NCBI RefSeq assembly: GCF_032598785.1
Contig: NZ_CP102984.1
Origin: Terrisporobacter petrolearius
GTDB taxonomy: Bacteria; Bacillota; Clostridia; Peptostreptococcales; Peptostreptococcaceae
Reading direction: 5' to 3' (one strand)
Length of the DNA: 64,000 bases
Below the pieces are notes generated by a model. It was not told where the DNA came from. It ran no database searches and was given only the letters and a program-made list of their open reading frames with translations. Below are positions 26,526 to 36,558 of this stretch, piece after piece (the stretch's first letter is position 1; every line of letters starts with the position of its first letter). The position numbers and the translations under genes are program-made.

Positions 26526-27026
26526 ATGTGCAATTTTGTTTCACAAAACAAAAAATTATTTGATGAATTAGATAGCTTAATCGCTGCTCTTCCTGAGGCT
26601 GATGAGAGTGCATTAATATATGTACTTAAAGAAGCTCAAGGTATATTTGGCTATCTACCAAAAGAGGTTCAACTTTATATAGCAGGAAAATTAAATCTTT
26701 CTCCTGCCAAAGTATACGGCGTTGTTAGCTTCTATTCTTATTTCTCTACTACTCCAGTTGGAGAACACAAAATTAATGTATGCTTAGGAACTGCTTGTTT
26801 CGTTAAAGGGGCAAACGCTGTTCTTGAAGAATTCGAAAAACAATTGGGAATTAAATCTGGAGAAACTACTCCTGATCTTAAATTCACTATTGAGTGTTTA
26901 AGATGTGTAGGTGCTTGTGGACTTGCTCCTGTTGTTGTTGTTGATGGTAGAGTATATAGCCGAGTTACACCTGATGATGTTACAGGTATAATAAACGACT
27001 ATAAAGAAGTAGAAATGAGCTGTTAG
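26526..27026 (+). CDS. hydC: hydrogenase subunit, NuoE-like (HydC / HndA)
   Basis: This 166-residue thioredoxin-fold [2Fe-2S] protein is the small subunit of the multimeric NAD-linked [FeFe] hydrogenase. The four ligand cysteines are in CLGTACFVKG and CLRCVGACGLAP, and the leading helical part LIYVLKEAQGIFGYLPKEV is typical of NuoE. It passes electrons within the complex with the next two gene products. ATG 26526 follows AAAAGGGGGAA. First gene of a three-gene operon, 12 bp before hydB. Confidence 0.93.
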   Translation: MCNFVSQNKKLFDELDSLIAALPEADESALIYVLKEAQGIFGYLPKEVQLYIAGKLNLSPAKVYGVVSFYSYFSTTPVGEHKINVCLGTACFVKGANAVLEEFEKQLGIKSGETTPDLKFTIECLRCVGACGLAPVVVVDGRVYSRVTPDDVTGIINDYKEVEMSC

Positions 27027-27038
27027 GGGGGATAATAC

Positions 27039-28928
27039 ATGAAAAGAATTAATTCTTATGCTGAATTAGAAGCTGCTGTTGAAGGGTACAAACCTCTTCT
27101 TGATTTAAGAAAAAAAGACGGCGTTGATGGTGTTCCTACAAAAAGAGAAATATTAGTTTGTGGTGATACTGGATGTGCTTCTTCTGGTAGTATAAAGGTT
27201 TTAGAAGCCTTACAAGATGAAATAAAAAAAGCTGGTCTTGAAGATGTAGCTAAAGTTGAATTAACTGGATGTTTTGGATTCTGTGCTGTTGGTCCTATAG
27301 TAAAAGTTTATCCTGATAACGTTTTCTATGTGCATCTTTCTCCAGAAGATGCTAAGGAAATTGTTGAAAGTCATATAAAAAATAATGTAGTTGTTGAAAG
27401 ATTATTATTTGAAGAGCCTTCATTAGATAACTTAAGAGTTAATAATGAAAAAGATATGTCTTTCTATAAAAAACAAGAAAAGATAGCTTTAAGAAATCTT
27501 GGTGTTATACACCCAGAGCGTCTTGAAGAATATTTAGCTAACGGTGGATATTTAGGTCTTGGAAAAGCTTTGAATGAAATGACTCCTGAACAAGTTGTTG
27601 CAGAAATGAAAGCTTCAGGACTTAGAGGTAGAGGTGGAGCTGGATTCCCTACGGGAGTAAAATGGGAAGCATCTGCTAAAAACCCTCCTGTTAACGGTAA
27701 AAAATTTGTTGTATGTAATGCTGATGAAGGTGACCCAGGTGCCTTTATGGATAGATCTTTATTAGAAGGTGATCCTCATAATGTATTGGAAGCTATGGCA
27801 ATCTGTGGATATGCTATTGGTTCTGATATAGGATATATCTACATAAGAGCTGAGTACCCTCGTGTTATCGAAAGACTAAAAATAGCTATAGCTGCAGCTG
27901 AAGAAGCTGGTCTATTAGGTGAAAACATAATGGGTAGCGGATTTAACTTTAAACTTGAATTAAAATATGGTGCTGGTGCTTTCGTTTGCGGTGAAGGTAC
28001 TGCTTTAATGCACTCTATAGAAGGTAAACGTGGTGAGCCTAGAATGAAGACTTTCTCTTCTTCTAAACACGGTTTATGGAATGCTCCTACTTGCTTAAAT
28101 AATGTTGAAACATTCGGTAATGTTCCAGTTATAATAACTAAAGGTTCTGATTGGTTTACTTCTTATGGTACAGAAGATTCTAAAGGTACTAAAGTTTTTG
28201 CATTAGGTGGAAAAGTAAACAATGTTGGACTTGTTGAAGTTCCTATGGGTACTACACTTAGAGAGATCGTTTATGAGATAGGTGGCGGTATTTTACATGA
28301 TAAAGAATTTAAAGCTGTTCAAACTGGTGGACCATCTGGTGGTTGTATTTCTACTAAAGATTTAGATACTCCTATAGATTATAAGTCTTTAGCTTCTATA
28401 GGCTCTATGATGGGTTCTGGTGGTATGCTTGTTCTTGATGAAACTGACTGTATGGTTGAAATAGCTAGATTCTTCTTAGACTTCTCTGTTGAGGAATCTT
28501 GTGGTAAATGTACTCCTTGTCGTATAGGTACAAAGAGATTATATGAATTATTGGACAAAATCTGTGAAGGTAAAGGATGCGAGCAAGACTTAGTTGATCT
28601 AAAAGATTTAGCATTAACTGTAAAAAATACTGCTTTATGTGGTCTAGGAAAATGCGCCCCTAACCCTGTATTAAGTACTATGGATTGTTTCTATGATGAA
28701 TATTTAGCTCACGTTAAAGACCATAAATGTCCAGCAGGAAAATGTAGTTCTATGTTAGACTTTGTAATTACTGATGATTGTATTGGTTGTGGATTATGTT
28801 CTAAAAACTGTCCAGTTGATGCAATAAGCGGTGAAAAGAAAGAAAAACATATTATAGATACTTCTGTATGTATTAAATGTGGTACTTGTATAGAAAAATG
28901 TAAGAAGGGTGCAATTGTTAAAAGATAA
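27039..28928 (+). CDS. hydB: hydrogenase subunit, NuoF-like NAD(P)H/FMN subunit (HydB / HndC)
   Basis: This 629-residue subunit binds NAD(P)H and FMN. In order: an N-terminal thioredoxin-like [2Fe-2S] domain (CGDTGCASSG, TGCFGFCAVGP), then the NuoF core with GLRGRGGAGFPTGVKWE (FMN) and NADEGDPGAFMDRSL. Next are a [4Fe-4S] site SCGKCTPCRIG and two C-terminal ferredoxin clusters (CIGCGLCSKNCP and CIKCGTCIEKC). Bifurcating enzymes of this architecture couple NADH and reduced ferredoxin to H2. Sequence alone does not prove bifurcation here. Spaced 23 bp from hydA. Confidence 0.94.
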   Translation: MKRINSYAELEAAVEGYKPLLDLRKKDGVDGVPTKREILVCGDTGCASSGSIKVLEALQDEIKKAGLEDVAKVELTGCFGFCAVGPIVKVYPDNVFYVHLSPEDAKEIVESHIKNNVVVERLLFEEPSLDNLRVNNEKDMSFYKKQEKIALRNLGVIHPERLEEYLANGGYLGLGKALNEMTPEQVVAEMKASGLRGRGGAGFPTGVKWEASAKNPPVNGKKFVVCNADEGDPGAFMDRSLLEGDPHNVLEAMAICGYAIGSDIGYIYIRAEYPRVIERLKIAIAAAEEAGLLGENIMGSGFNFKLELKYGAGAFVCGEGTALMHSIEGKRGEPRMKTFSSSKHGLWNAPTCLNNVETFGNVPVIITKGSDWFTSYGTEDSKGTKVFALGGKVNNVGLVEVPMGTTLREIVYEIGGGILHDKEFKAVQTGGPSGGCISTKDLDTPIDYKSLASIGSMMGSGGMLVLDETDCMVEIARFFLDFSVEESCGKCTPCRIGTKRLYELLDKICEGKGCEQDLVDLKDLALTVKNTALCGLGKCAPNPVLSTMDCFYDEYLAHVKDHKCPAGKCSSMLDFVITDDCIGCGLCSKNCPVDAISGEKKEKHIIDTSVCIKCGTCIEKCKKGAIVKR

Positions 28929-28951
28929 TTACGCTAAGGAGGGGTTTATTA

Positions 28952-30712
28952 ATGAGTTTAGTTAATTTAACTATAAATGGCAAAGCTGTTTCAGTTCCTT
29001 CTGATACAAAAATATTAGAAGCTGCAAAACAAGTAAATGTTAAAATACCAAGCCTATGTCATTTACATATGGATGATATAAAATTTGATAACCATTGTGC
29101 ATCTTGTCGTGTATGTATGGTTAGTGCTGGAAGAGGATTAGTTCCTGCTTGTGGTACATTAGTTAGAGAAGGTATGGTTGTAAATACTAATTCACCAGAA
29201 GCATTAAAATATAGAAAGAATGTTGTTGAATTAATGTTATCAGACCATCCAAAAGATTGTTTGTCTTGTATTAAGAGCGGAAATTGTGAATTACAAGATA
29301 TTGCTGCAGATCTAGGAATAAGAAATGTAAGATTCTCTGATGGAGACCAATCTTATGTTCCTGTTGATACTTCTACTAAATCTATAGTTAAAGATCATGC
29401 AAAATGTATACTATGTAGAAGATGTGAAACTATGTGTAACGAAGTTCAAACAGTTGGTGTATTATCTGGTATCAACCGTGGATTTGGTACAGAAGTTTCT
29501 ACTTTCTACGGTGTTGATTTAGTTGATACTAACTGTACTTTCTGTGGACAATGTATAAGCGTATGTCCAACAGGTGCTTTAATAGAAAAAGATAATACTG
29601 CTGAAGCTTGGGCTGCTCTAGGTCAAAAAGAAAAACCAGTTATGGTTCAAACTGCTCCAGCTGTAAGAGTTGGTTTAGGTGAAGAATTTGGATTAGAGCC
29701 AGGTTCTATATCTACTGGTAAAATGGTTGCTGCATTAAAAGCTTTAGGATTTGATTATGTATTTGATACTAACTTTGCAGCTGACTTAACTATAATGGAA
29801 GAAGCTAATGAGTTTGTAAATAGATTTGTTAAAGGTGAAAAGCTTCCTATATTAACTAGCTGTTGTCCAGCTTGGGTTAACTTTATGGAACATGAATTCC
29901 CAGATTTATTAGGATACTTATCTACTTGTAAATCTCCACAAAGCATGTTCTCTCCAATAGCTAGACACTACTTTGCTGAAAAAGCTTTAGGTAAAAAACC
30001 TGATGAAGTAATTGTTATGTCTATAATGCCTTGTGTTGCTAAAAAATACGAAGTTTCAAGAGAAGAATTAGGTCAAGATGGATATTTAGATACTGATTTA
30101 TCATTAACTACTAGAGAATTAGCTAGAATGATAAAAGAAGCTGGTGTAGATTTAGCTAACTTAGAAGAAGCTGAATTTGATAGTCCACTTGGATATTCTA
30201 CAGGAGCTGCTGATATATTCGGTGCTACTGGTGGTGTTCTTGAAGCTGCACTTAGAACTGCATATCATGATATAACTAAAGAAGAAGCTCCATCTCTAGA
30301 CTTTACAGTAGTTAGAGGTATGGACGGAATAAAAGAAGCTTCTTTAGAAATAGCTGGTCATACAGTAAATGTAGCTGCTGCAAGTAGTTTAGGAAATGCA
30401 AGAAAATTAATGGATGAATTAAGAGCTGGAACTTGTAAGTATCATGTAATAGAAATCATGGCTTGTCCTGGTGGATGTGTTGCTGGTGCTGGTCAACCTT
30501 ATCATGGTGGAGACTATGATAAAGTTAAATCAAGAGCTAAAGCTTTATATGAAATAGATGCTAATAAACCACAACGTCTTTCTCATGCTAACCCAGATAT
30601 CATCAAATTATATGATGATTTCCTAGGTGAAAGAGGCGGACACAAATCTCATGAATTACTTCATACTGAATACTATGATAAAAGTAATGTATTTGCTGAC
30701 GCTGAATGCTAA
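28952..30712 (+). CDS. hydA: [FeFe] hydrogenase catalytic subunit (HydA / HndD)
   Basis: This 586-residue enzyme makes or oxidises H2. N-terminal [2Fe-2S] domain with CASCRVC, the His/Cys cluster HPKDCLSCIKSGNC, and two [4Fe-4S] sites (CILCRRCETMC, CTFCGQCISVCP) come first. The H-cluster domain has all three signatures: TSCCPAW, MPCVAKKYE and MACPGGCVAGAGQP. No maturation genes (hydEFG) are in the window. ATG after AAGGAGG; the operon ends in a strong terminator. Confidence 0.96.
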   Translation: MSLVNLTINGKAVSVPSDTKILEAAKQVNVKIPSLCHLHMDDIKFDNHCASCRVCMVSAGRGLVPACGTLVREGMVVNTNSPEALKYRKNVVELMLSDHPKDCLSCIKSGNCELQDIAADLGIRNVRFSDGDQSYVPVDTSTKSIVKDHAKCILCRRCETMCNEVQTVGVLSGINRGFGTEVSTFYGVDLVDTNCTFCGQCISVCPTGALIEKDNTAEAWAALGQKEKPVMVQTAPAVRVGLGEEFGLEPGSISTGKMVAALKALGFDYVFDTNFAADLTIMEEANEFVNRFVKGEKLPILTSCCPAWVNFMEHEFPDLLGYLSTCKSPQSMFSPIARHYFAEKALGKKPDEVIVMSIMPCVAKKYEVSREELGQDGYLDTDLSLTTRELARMIKEAGVDLANLEEAEFDSPLGYSTGAADIFGATGGVLEAALRTAYHDITKEEAPSLDFTVVRGMDGIKEASLEIAGHTVNVAAASSLGNARKLMDELRAGTCKYHVIEIMACPGGCVAGAGQPYHGGDYDKVKSRAKALYEIDANKPQRLSHANPDIIKLYDDFLGERGGHKSHELLHTEYYDKSNVFADAEC

Positions 30713-30743
30713 CAGCTAATAATTTACCTATTAATTAAAAATT

Positions 30744-30786
30744 AAAAGGAGTTATGATATTTTTAAAATATCATAACTCCTTTTTA
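30744..30786. terminator. bidirectional terminator between hydA and hprK
   Basis: Near-perfect 20-bp arms (30744-30763 and 30765-30784) with A and T runs at the two sides serve both converging operons: hydCBA from the left and uvr-hprK from the right. Confidence 0.92.
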
Positions 30787-30788
30787 AT

Positions 30789-31721
30789 TTATTTATCAAT
30801 TACTTGAGATAATTTTTGTGTAAATTCTTGAGCTGCATCTATACCCATTCCCTTTTGTCTAAAATTCATAGCTGCAACTTCAATTATCATAGAAGTATTT
30901 CTTCCTGGTTTAACAGGTATTACTAGTTTTTCAACTTGTCTTCCTAGTATTTCTTCATATTCTCTGTCTAAACCTAATCTATCATAATACTTTTGTTGAT
31001 TCCAATTTTCCAGTTCAATTACTATATCAATAGCTTTTTGATTTTTTATGGCTCCAACACCATATAAACTCTTTACATCTATTATGCCAATTCCTCTGAT
31101 TTCCATATAGTGTTTTAATATTTCAGGTGCTTGTCCTACTAATCTACTATCATCAACTTTTCTAATTTCAACGGCATCATCAGCTACAAGTCTATGACCT
31201 TTTTGGATTAATTCTAAAGCAGTTTCTGACTTACCTATGCTACTCTCACCTTTTATCAACACACCTATACCATATACATCTACTAAAACTCCATGCATAG
31301 TAACATGAGGTGCCAGTTTGTTATCTAAATAATTAGATAGTCTATTTATAAACCTTGTAGTATTGCATTTACTACTTAAAACAACTCTATTATATTTTTT
31401 AGCACTTGCTATTATGTCTTCATCTATATCTAAATCCCTTGTGACTATTAACACAGGTATTTCATAAGAGAAAAACTTATCTAGTCTTTTTTCTCTTTCT
31501 TCTTTTTTTATATTTTGAAAATAAGTATATTCTGTTCTTCCTATTATTTGAATTCTCTCATATGGAAAATACTCAAAATATCCAGCTAATGGCAGGCCTG
31601 TTCTATTTACATCTTCTGACTCTACGTAGTATTCTTTACCTTTTGGCATATATACTACTTCCAAATTTAAATCCTCAACTAATTGAGATATATATACTAT
31701 GTCTTTTACTGTTTCTATCAA
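30789..31721 (-). CDS. hprK: HPr kinase/phosphorylase
   Basis: This 310-residue bifunctional enzyme phosphorylates or dephosphorylates Ser46 of HPr to control carbon catabolite repression. Seen: catalytic histidine in TMHGVLVDVYGIGV, Walker A GESSIGKSE (about 158-166), and the signature MEIRGIGIIDVKSLYG. The TTG start at 31721 with GGGAG upstream sits 4 bp beyond the uvrC stop, so it is the last gene of the uvr operon. Length is normal. Confidence 0.95.
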   Translation of the reverse strand: MIETVKDIVYISQLVEDLNLEVVYMPKGKEYYVESEDVNRTGLPLAGYFEYFPYERIQIIGRTEYTYFQNIKKEEREKRLDKFFSYEIPVLIVTRDLDIDEDIIASAKKYNRVVLSSKCNTTRFINRLSNYLDNKLAPHVTMHGVLVDVYGIGVLIKGESSIGKSETALELIQKGHRLVADDAVEIRKVDDSRLVGQAPEILKHYMEIRGIGIIDVKSLYGVGAIKNQKAIDIVIELENWNQQKYYDRLGLDREYEEILGRQVEKLVIPVKPGRNTSMIIEVAAMNFRQKGMGIDAAQEFTQKLSQVIDK

Positions 31722-31725
31722 TTAT

Positions 31726-33540
31726 TTATTCTCCCTTTCTAAAATAATCATAAATATTTTCTGCTACACTTTTATTTAGCCCTTCTACCTTAGATAATTC
31801 CTCTACTGATGCGTTTTTTATATCTTCAATACTTTTAAAATTAGATAATAAAGCTTTTTTTCTTTTTTCTCCCACACCAGGTATATGGTCTAAAGAAGAT
31901 TTCGTTAATGATTTATTTCTCAAGCTTCTGTGATAACTTATAGCATAGTTGTGAACTTCTTCTTGTATACTTGCAACGAATCTATATAAATTTGATGTTT
32001 TATCTAGTTCAATTTCCTTTGATGCACATATTAATCCTTTTGTTCTATGTTTATCATCTTTATACATTCCCCATAAAGGAATATCTATTCCATATTTATC
32101 AAAAACTTTTTTTACAGCACTAACTTGACCTTTTCCACCATCTAGTAATATTAAATCAGCAAAATCCCCTTTTTGCAATCGTCTATCTAAAATTTCTGCC
32201 ATAGAGTCATAGTCATTGGGACCTTCTACAGTTTTTATTCTGTATCTTCTATATTCTTTTTTATCTTTAAGTCCATTTGTAAAAACAACCATAACACCTA
32301 TGGAATCTACACCTTGTATGTTAGATATATCATAGGACTCTATTCTTCTTGGTGGTTCTTCCAAACCTAGTACTTCCGCCAGCTCTATTAAAGCCCCTTC
32401 GCTTTTTTCATATTTTCTTTTATTTAAATTAGAGAATTTTTCTAAATATTCCATGGCATTCTTCTTAACCATTGATATCAGACTTTTTTTATCTCCTTTT
32501 TGTGGAACCCTTATAAATACTTTTTGACCTTTAATATTTGATAACCACTCTTCAAGAACTACCTGATCTTCTATTTCGCATTCAATGATAATTTCCTTTG
32601 GAATATATTCTGCTTTCAGATAGAATTGTTTTACAAAAGAGCTAAGTATAGATTCCTTACTAGAATCTTTTGTTCCTTCTAATATGAAGTGCTCTCTTCC
32701 AACAATTTTCCCATGTCTAATGAAAAATGATTGCACACAAGCTTCTTCATCATTATAAGCCATAGCAATGATATCTTGATTAACATCATCTGTAGATACA
32801 TCAATTTTTTGTTTTTGCATCATATCTTGAAGGTTTATTATTTTATCTCTGTATAGAGCCGCTTCTTCAAAATTAAATTCCATAGAACATTTATTCATTT
32901 TTTCTTTTAAAATTTCTATTAAAGTTTCTTCTTTTCCAGATAAAAATAATAATATTTCTTCTATCATTTTGTTATATTCCTCTTTTGAAACATTTCCAGT
33001 ACAAGGTCCCACACATCTTTTTATATGAAGATTTAAACAAGGCCTCATATTACTTTTTATAGCTCTTTCAATATCTACATTGCAAGTTCTTATGGGATAA
33101 ATATTTCTTATAACATCTAAAGTATCATTGACTGCTTCCACATTTGTATATGGTCCAAAATATTTTGCCTTATCTCTAAGTACTCTTCTAACTTTTAATA
33201 CTCTTGGGAAATCCTCATTCACTGTTACTTTTATATAAGGATACGTTTTGTCATCTCTTAGCAACACATTGTACTTTGGTCTATATTTTTTAATTAAATT
33301 ACATTCTAAAATTAAAGCTTCTAGCTCTGAATCAGTGATTATATATTCAAAGGATTTGATATTTTTAACCATTGATTTTACTTTAGAAGAATGATTTTTT
33401 GATGATTGAAAATATTGTCTTACTCTATTTTTTAATGAGATAGCTTTTCCCACATAGATTATTTTGTCATTTTCATCCTTCATTAAATATACTCCAGGCT
33501 CAGCTGGTAGTTTTTTTAATTGCTCTTGTATATCAAACAC
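31726..33540 (-). CDS. uvrC: excinuclease ABC subunit C
   Basis: UvrC makes the two incisions around DNA damage after UvrAB loading. It has an N-terminal GIY-YIG domain (PGVYLMKDENDKIIYVGKA), a UvrB-interaction UVR motif (FNFEEAALYRDKI), an RNase H-like domain (SYDISNIQGVDSIG) and a C-terminal double HhH (HIPGVGEKRKKALL, VEGLNKSVAENIY). I chose GTG 33540 (MFDIQEQL), because a TTG at 33552 would fall on the GGAGG ribosome site itself. About 604 residues. Same strand as uvrBA, separated by a dispersed repeat and a hairpin. Confidence 0.94.
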   Translation of the reverse strand: MFDIQEQLKKLPAEPGVYLMKDENDKIIYVGKAISLKNRVRQYFQSSKNHSSKVKSMVKNIKSFEYIITDSELEALILECNLIKKYRPKYNVLLRDDKTYPYIKVTVNEDFPRVLKVRRVLRDKAKYFGPYTNVEAVNDTLDVIRNIYPIRTCNVDIERAIKSNMRPCLNLHIKRCVGPCTGNVSKEEYNKMIEEILLFLSGKEETLIEILKEKMNKCSMEFNFEEAALYRDKIINLQDMMQKQKIDVSTDDVNQDIIAMAYNDEEACVQSFFIRHGKIVGREHFILEGTKDSSKESILSSFVKQFYLKAEYIPKEIIIECEIEDQVVLEEWLSNIKGQKVFIRVPQKGDKKSLISMVKKNAMEYLEKFSNLNKRKYEKSEGALIELAEVLGLEEPPRRIESYDISNIQGVDSIGVMVVFTNGLKDKKEYRRYRIKTVEGPNDYDSMAEILDRRLQKGDFADLILLDGGKGQVSAVKKVFDKYGIDIPLWGMYKDDKHRTKGLICASKEIELDKTSNLYRFVASIQEEVHNYAISYHRSLRNKSLTKSSLDHIPGVGEKRKKALLSNFKSIEDIKNASVEELSKVEGLNKSVAENIYDYFRKGE

Positions 33541-33550
33541 TTTTTCCTCC

Positions 33551-33650
33551 AAAAATCCGCTTCCCTTATATCGCTAACTAGCTACCTTCGCTACCGCTTT
33601 GAGCCACTGCATGGGTGACTCACTTCAGGTAACTGCGTTGCTCAAAGTTC
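33551..33650. repeat. GCTTCGCT-type dispersed intergenic repeat, copy A
   Basis: This GC-richer segment between uvrA and uvrC aligns with 58993-59119. Shared blocks are TCGCTAAC, then CCTTCG, then CCACTGC-TGGG, then TTCAGG-AACT-CGTTGCT. It is non-coding and touches the uvrC ribosome site. Related shorter copies lie at 44501 and 49018. Confidence 0.55.
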
Positions 33651-33661
33651 ATTCCTATAAT

Positions 33662-33702
33662 AAAACTTCTAATCTTTATATATAAAAATCAGAAGTTTTT
33701 CT
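33662..33702 (-). terminator. hairpin after uvrA
   Basis: Arms 33662-33673 and 33688-33699 pair (one G-T) with T-rich flanks on both strands. It lies about 30 bp beyond the uvrA stop and may separate or attenuate uvrBA from uvrC-hprK. Confidence 0.65.
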
Positions 33703-33732
33703 TTAGTCTTTTAAAATATTTAATTTCCATAC

Positions 33733-36558
33733 TTATTCAAAATACTTTTTCAGGAATTGTCCCGTGTATGAACCTTTTACTTTAGATACTTCTTTAGGAG
33801 TTCCAGTGGCTATTATTTTTCCACCTTTGTCTCCTCCTTCTGGCCCTAGGTCTATAATATAGTCACTAGTTTTTATAACATCTAAATTATGTTCTATAAC
33901 AACTATAGTATTTCCTGTATCAGCTAACTTTTGTAAAACATGAACTAACTTATCAACATCTGCCATATGAAGTCCCGTTGTAGGTTCATCAAGAATATAT
34001 AAAGTCTTTCCTGTTGGTCTTTTACTTAATTCTGTTGCAAGTTTAATTCTTTGTGCTTCTCCTCCTGATAACTGAGTTGAAGGTTGGCCAAGTTTAATAT
34101 AAGAAAGTCCTACATCCATTAGTGTTTCCAGCTTTCTTTTTATTGATGGTATGTTTTCAAAGAACTTTACTGCTTCTTCCACATTCATGTCTAAAATATC
34201 CGCTATACTCTTGTCTTTATATTTAACTTGTAAAGTTTCTCTATTGTATCTCTCTCCTTTACATATTTCGCAAGGGACATAAACATCAGGCAAGAAATGC
34301 ATTTCTATTTTAATTATACCATCACCTTTACAAGCTTCACATCTGCCACCTTTAACATTGAAACTAAATCTTCCTTTTTTGTATCCTCTAGCTTTAGCTT
34401 CATTAGTTGTAGCAAATAAGTCTCTTATTTGATCAAATACACCTGTGTAGGTTGCAGGGTTTGATCTAGGAGTTCTTCCTATTGGGCTTTGATCTATATT
34501 TATTACTTTATCGATATTTTCAATACCTTGAATTTCTTTATGTTTTCCAGGTCTTTGTCTTAATCTATTAACCTTACTTGCTACACCCTTGTATAAAATA
34601 GAGTTAATTAATGAACTTTTACCTGATCCTGATACGCCAGTTATACATACAAATTTCCCAAGAGGTATCTTTGCATTAATGTTTTTTAAGTTATTTTCTG
34701 TGGCACCTTTGATTTCTATAAAGTTCCCATTACCTTCTCTTATGCTATCAGGTATTTCTATTACTTTTTTACCACTTAAATATAATCCCGTCATTGAATT
34801 AGGATTTTCTAATATTTCATCTAAAGTACCCTGAGCTACTATTTCTCCACCATGAATACCTGCACCTGGCCCTATATCTACTACATGGTCAGCTTCTCTC
34901 ATAGTATCTTCATCATGTTCAACTACAATTAATGTATTTCCAAGATCAGTCAAATGTCTCAAAGTTCCTATTAATTTTTCATTGTCTCTTTGATGAAGTC
35001 CTATACTTGGCTCGTCTAGTACATATAAAACTCCCACTAAAGCAGAACCTATTTGAGTAGCAAGCCTAATTCTTTGCGCTTCTCCTCCTGATAAAGTTCC
35101 AGCTTTTCTTGATAAAGTTAAATATTCAAGTCCAACATCCTTTAAGAAAGATGCTCTTTCATTTATTTCCTTTAAAATTTCATGGGCTATAAACTTATTT
35201 TTTTCACTTAGCTCTAAGTTTTGAACAAAATTTAATAATTCTTTTACAGATAAATCTGTAACTTCCATTATATTTTTTCCACCTATTAAAACAGATAGCA
35301 CTTCTTTTTTAAGCCTATTACCTTTACATTTTGGACAAGGTCTTTCAGCCATATATTCTTCTATTTTATCTCTTGAATATTCTGAGTTAGTTTCTCTATA
35401 TCTTCTTTCAAGGTTTACTATTACACCTTCAAAAGGAGCTTTATATTCTCTTCTTCCACCAAATTTTGAATCAAATATAAATTGAACCATTACATTATTT
35501 TCACCGTAAAGTAATTCTTGAACAAAATCTTCTGGTAAGTCCTTAAATGGTGTATCTAAAGATACATTAAAATGCTCTGCTAAACTTTGCACCATTTTAC
35601 TATAATATGTATCATCACTTGTACTTACACTTCCCCAGGCTGCTATAGCTCCTTGTTTAATACTTAATTCCTTGTTTGGTATAATAAGATCTGGGTCAAC
35701 TTCTCTACTTTCTCCTAGACCTTTACATACATCACAAGCACCAAAAGGAGCATTGAATGAGAACATTCTTGGTGATAATTCTTCGATTCCTATTCCATGT
35801 TCTGGACAAGCAAATTTAGTAGAAAATAATATTTCTTCTCCGTCTATTATTTGAGCTATAACAAGCCCATCAGACAATTTGACAGCCGTTTCTATGGAAT
35901 CAGCAAGCCTTCCTTCTATTCCATCTTTTACAACTATTCTATCTACAACAACCTCTATATTGTGTTTTTTATTTTTCTCTAAGTTAATCTCATCGCTTAC
36001 TTCCTGATTTTCTCCATTAACTCTTATTCTTACGAAACCATCTTTAGCAATACTCTCTATAAGTTTTTTGTGTGTTCCTTTTTGACCTCTCACTACTGGA
36101 GATAAAATTTGAATCTTTGTTCTTTCAGGTAATTCAATTACTTTATCTACTATTTCTTGTATGGTCATTTGAGATATTGGTTCACCACATGTAGGGCAAT
36201 GTACATCCCCAACTCTTGCAAATAAAAGCCTTAAGTAATCATAAATTTCTGTTACAGTACCTACTGTAGAACGAGGATTTTTTGATGTTGTTTTTTGATC
36301 TATAGATATTGCTGGTGATAAACCTTCTATATATTCCACATTTGGTTTTTCCATTTGACCTAAAAACTGTCTAGCATAAGCTGATAAACTTTCCACATAT
36401 CTTCTTTGACCTTCTGCATAAATAGTATCAAAAGCTAAAGAGGACTTTCCAGAACCCGATAGCCCTGTGAAAACTATAAACTTATTTCTAGGAAGTTCTA
36501 TACTGACATTTTTAAGGTTGTGTTCTTTTGCGCCTTTTATAATGATTTTATCTTCCAT
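33733..36558 (-). CDS. uvrA: excinuclease ABC subunit A
   Basis: This 941-residue full-length UvrA is the damage-recognition ATPase of nucleotide excision repair. Walker A motifs are GLSGSGKSS (about 32-40) and GVSGSGKSS, with signatures LSGGEAQRIR and LSGGEAQRIK. It has the complete UvrB-binding segment after CPTCGEPISQ, and the zinc sites CDVCKGLG, CPKCKGN and CEACKGDG / CEICKGE. Start ATG 36558 shares one base with the uvrB stop (TAATG), so translation is coupled. Contrast with the shortened paralogue at 18928-21174. Confidence 0.97.
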   Translation of the reverse strand: MEDKIIIKGAKEHNLKNVSIELPRNKFIVFTGLSGSGKSSLAFDTIYAEGQRRYVESLSAYARQFLGQMEKPNVEYIEGLSPAISIDQKTTSKNPRSTVGTVTEIYDYLRLLFARVGDVHCPTCGEPISQMTIQEIVDKVIELPERTKIQILSPVVRGQKGTHKKLIESIAKDGFVRIRVNGENQEVSDEINLEKNKKHNIEVVVDRIVVKDGIEGRLADSIETAVKLSDGLVIAQIIDGEEILFSTKFACPEHGIGIEELSPRMFSFNAPFGACDVCKGLGESREVDPDLIIPNKELSIKQGAIAAWGSVSTSDDTYYSKMVQSLAEHFNVSLDTPFKDLPEDFVQELLYGENNVMVQFIFDSKFGGRREYKAPFEGVIVNLERRYRETNSEYSRDKIEEYMAERPCPKCKGNRLKKEVLSVLIGGKNIMEVTDLSVKELLNFVQNLELSEKNKFIAHEILKEINERASFLKDVGLEYLTLSRKAGTLSGGEAQRIRLATQIGSALVGVLYVLDEPSIGLHQRDNEKLIGTLRHLTDLGNTLIVVEHDEDTMREADHVVDIGPGAGIHGGEIVAQGTLDEILENPNSMTGLYLSGKKVIEIPDSIREGNGNFIEIKGATENNLKNINAKIPLGKFVCITGVSGSGKSSLINSILYKGVASKVNRLRQRPGKHKEIQGIENIDKVINIDQSPIGRTPRSNPATYTGVFDQIRDLFATTNEAKARGYKKGRFSFNVKGGRCEACKGDGIIKIEMHFLPDVYVPCEICKGERYNRETLQVKYKDKSIADILDMNVEEAVKFFENIPSIKRKLETLMDVGLSYIKLGQPSTQLSGGEAQRIKLATELSKRPTGKTLYILDEPTTGLHMADVDKLVHVLQKLADTGNTIVVIEHNLDVIKTSDYIIDLGPEGGDKGGKIIATGTPKEVSKVKGSYTGQFLKKYFE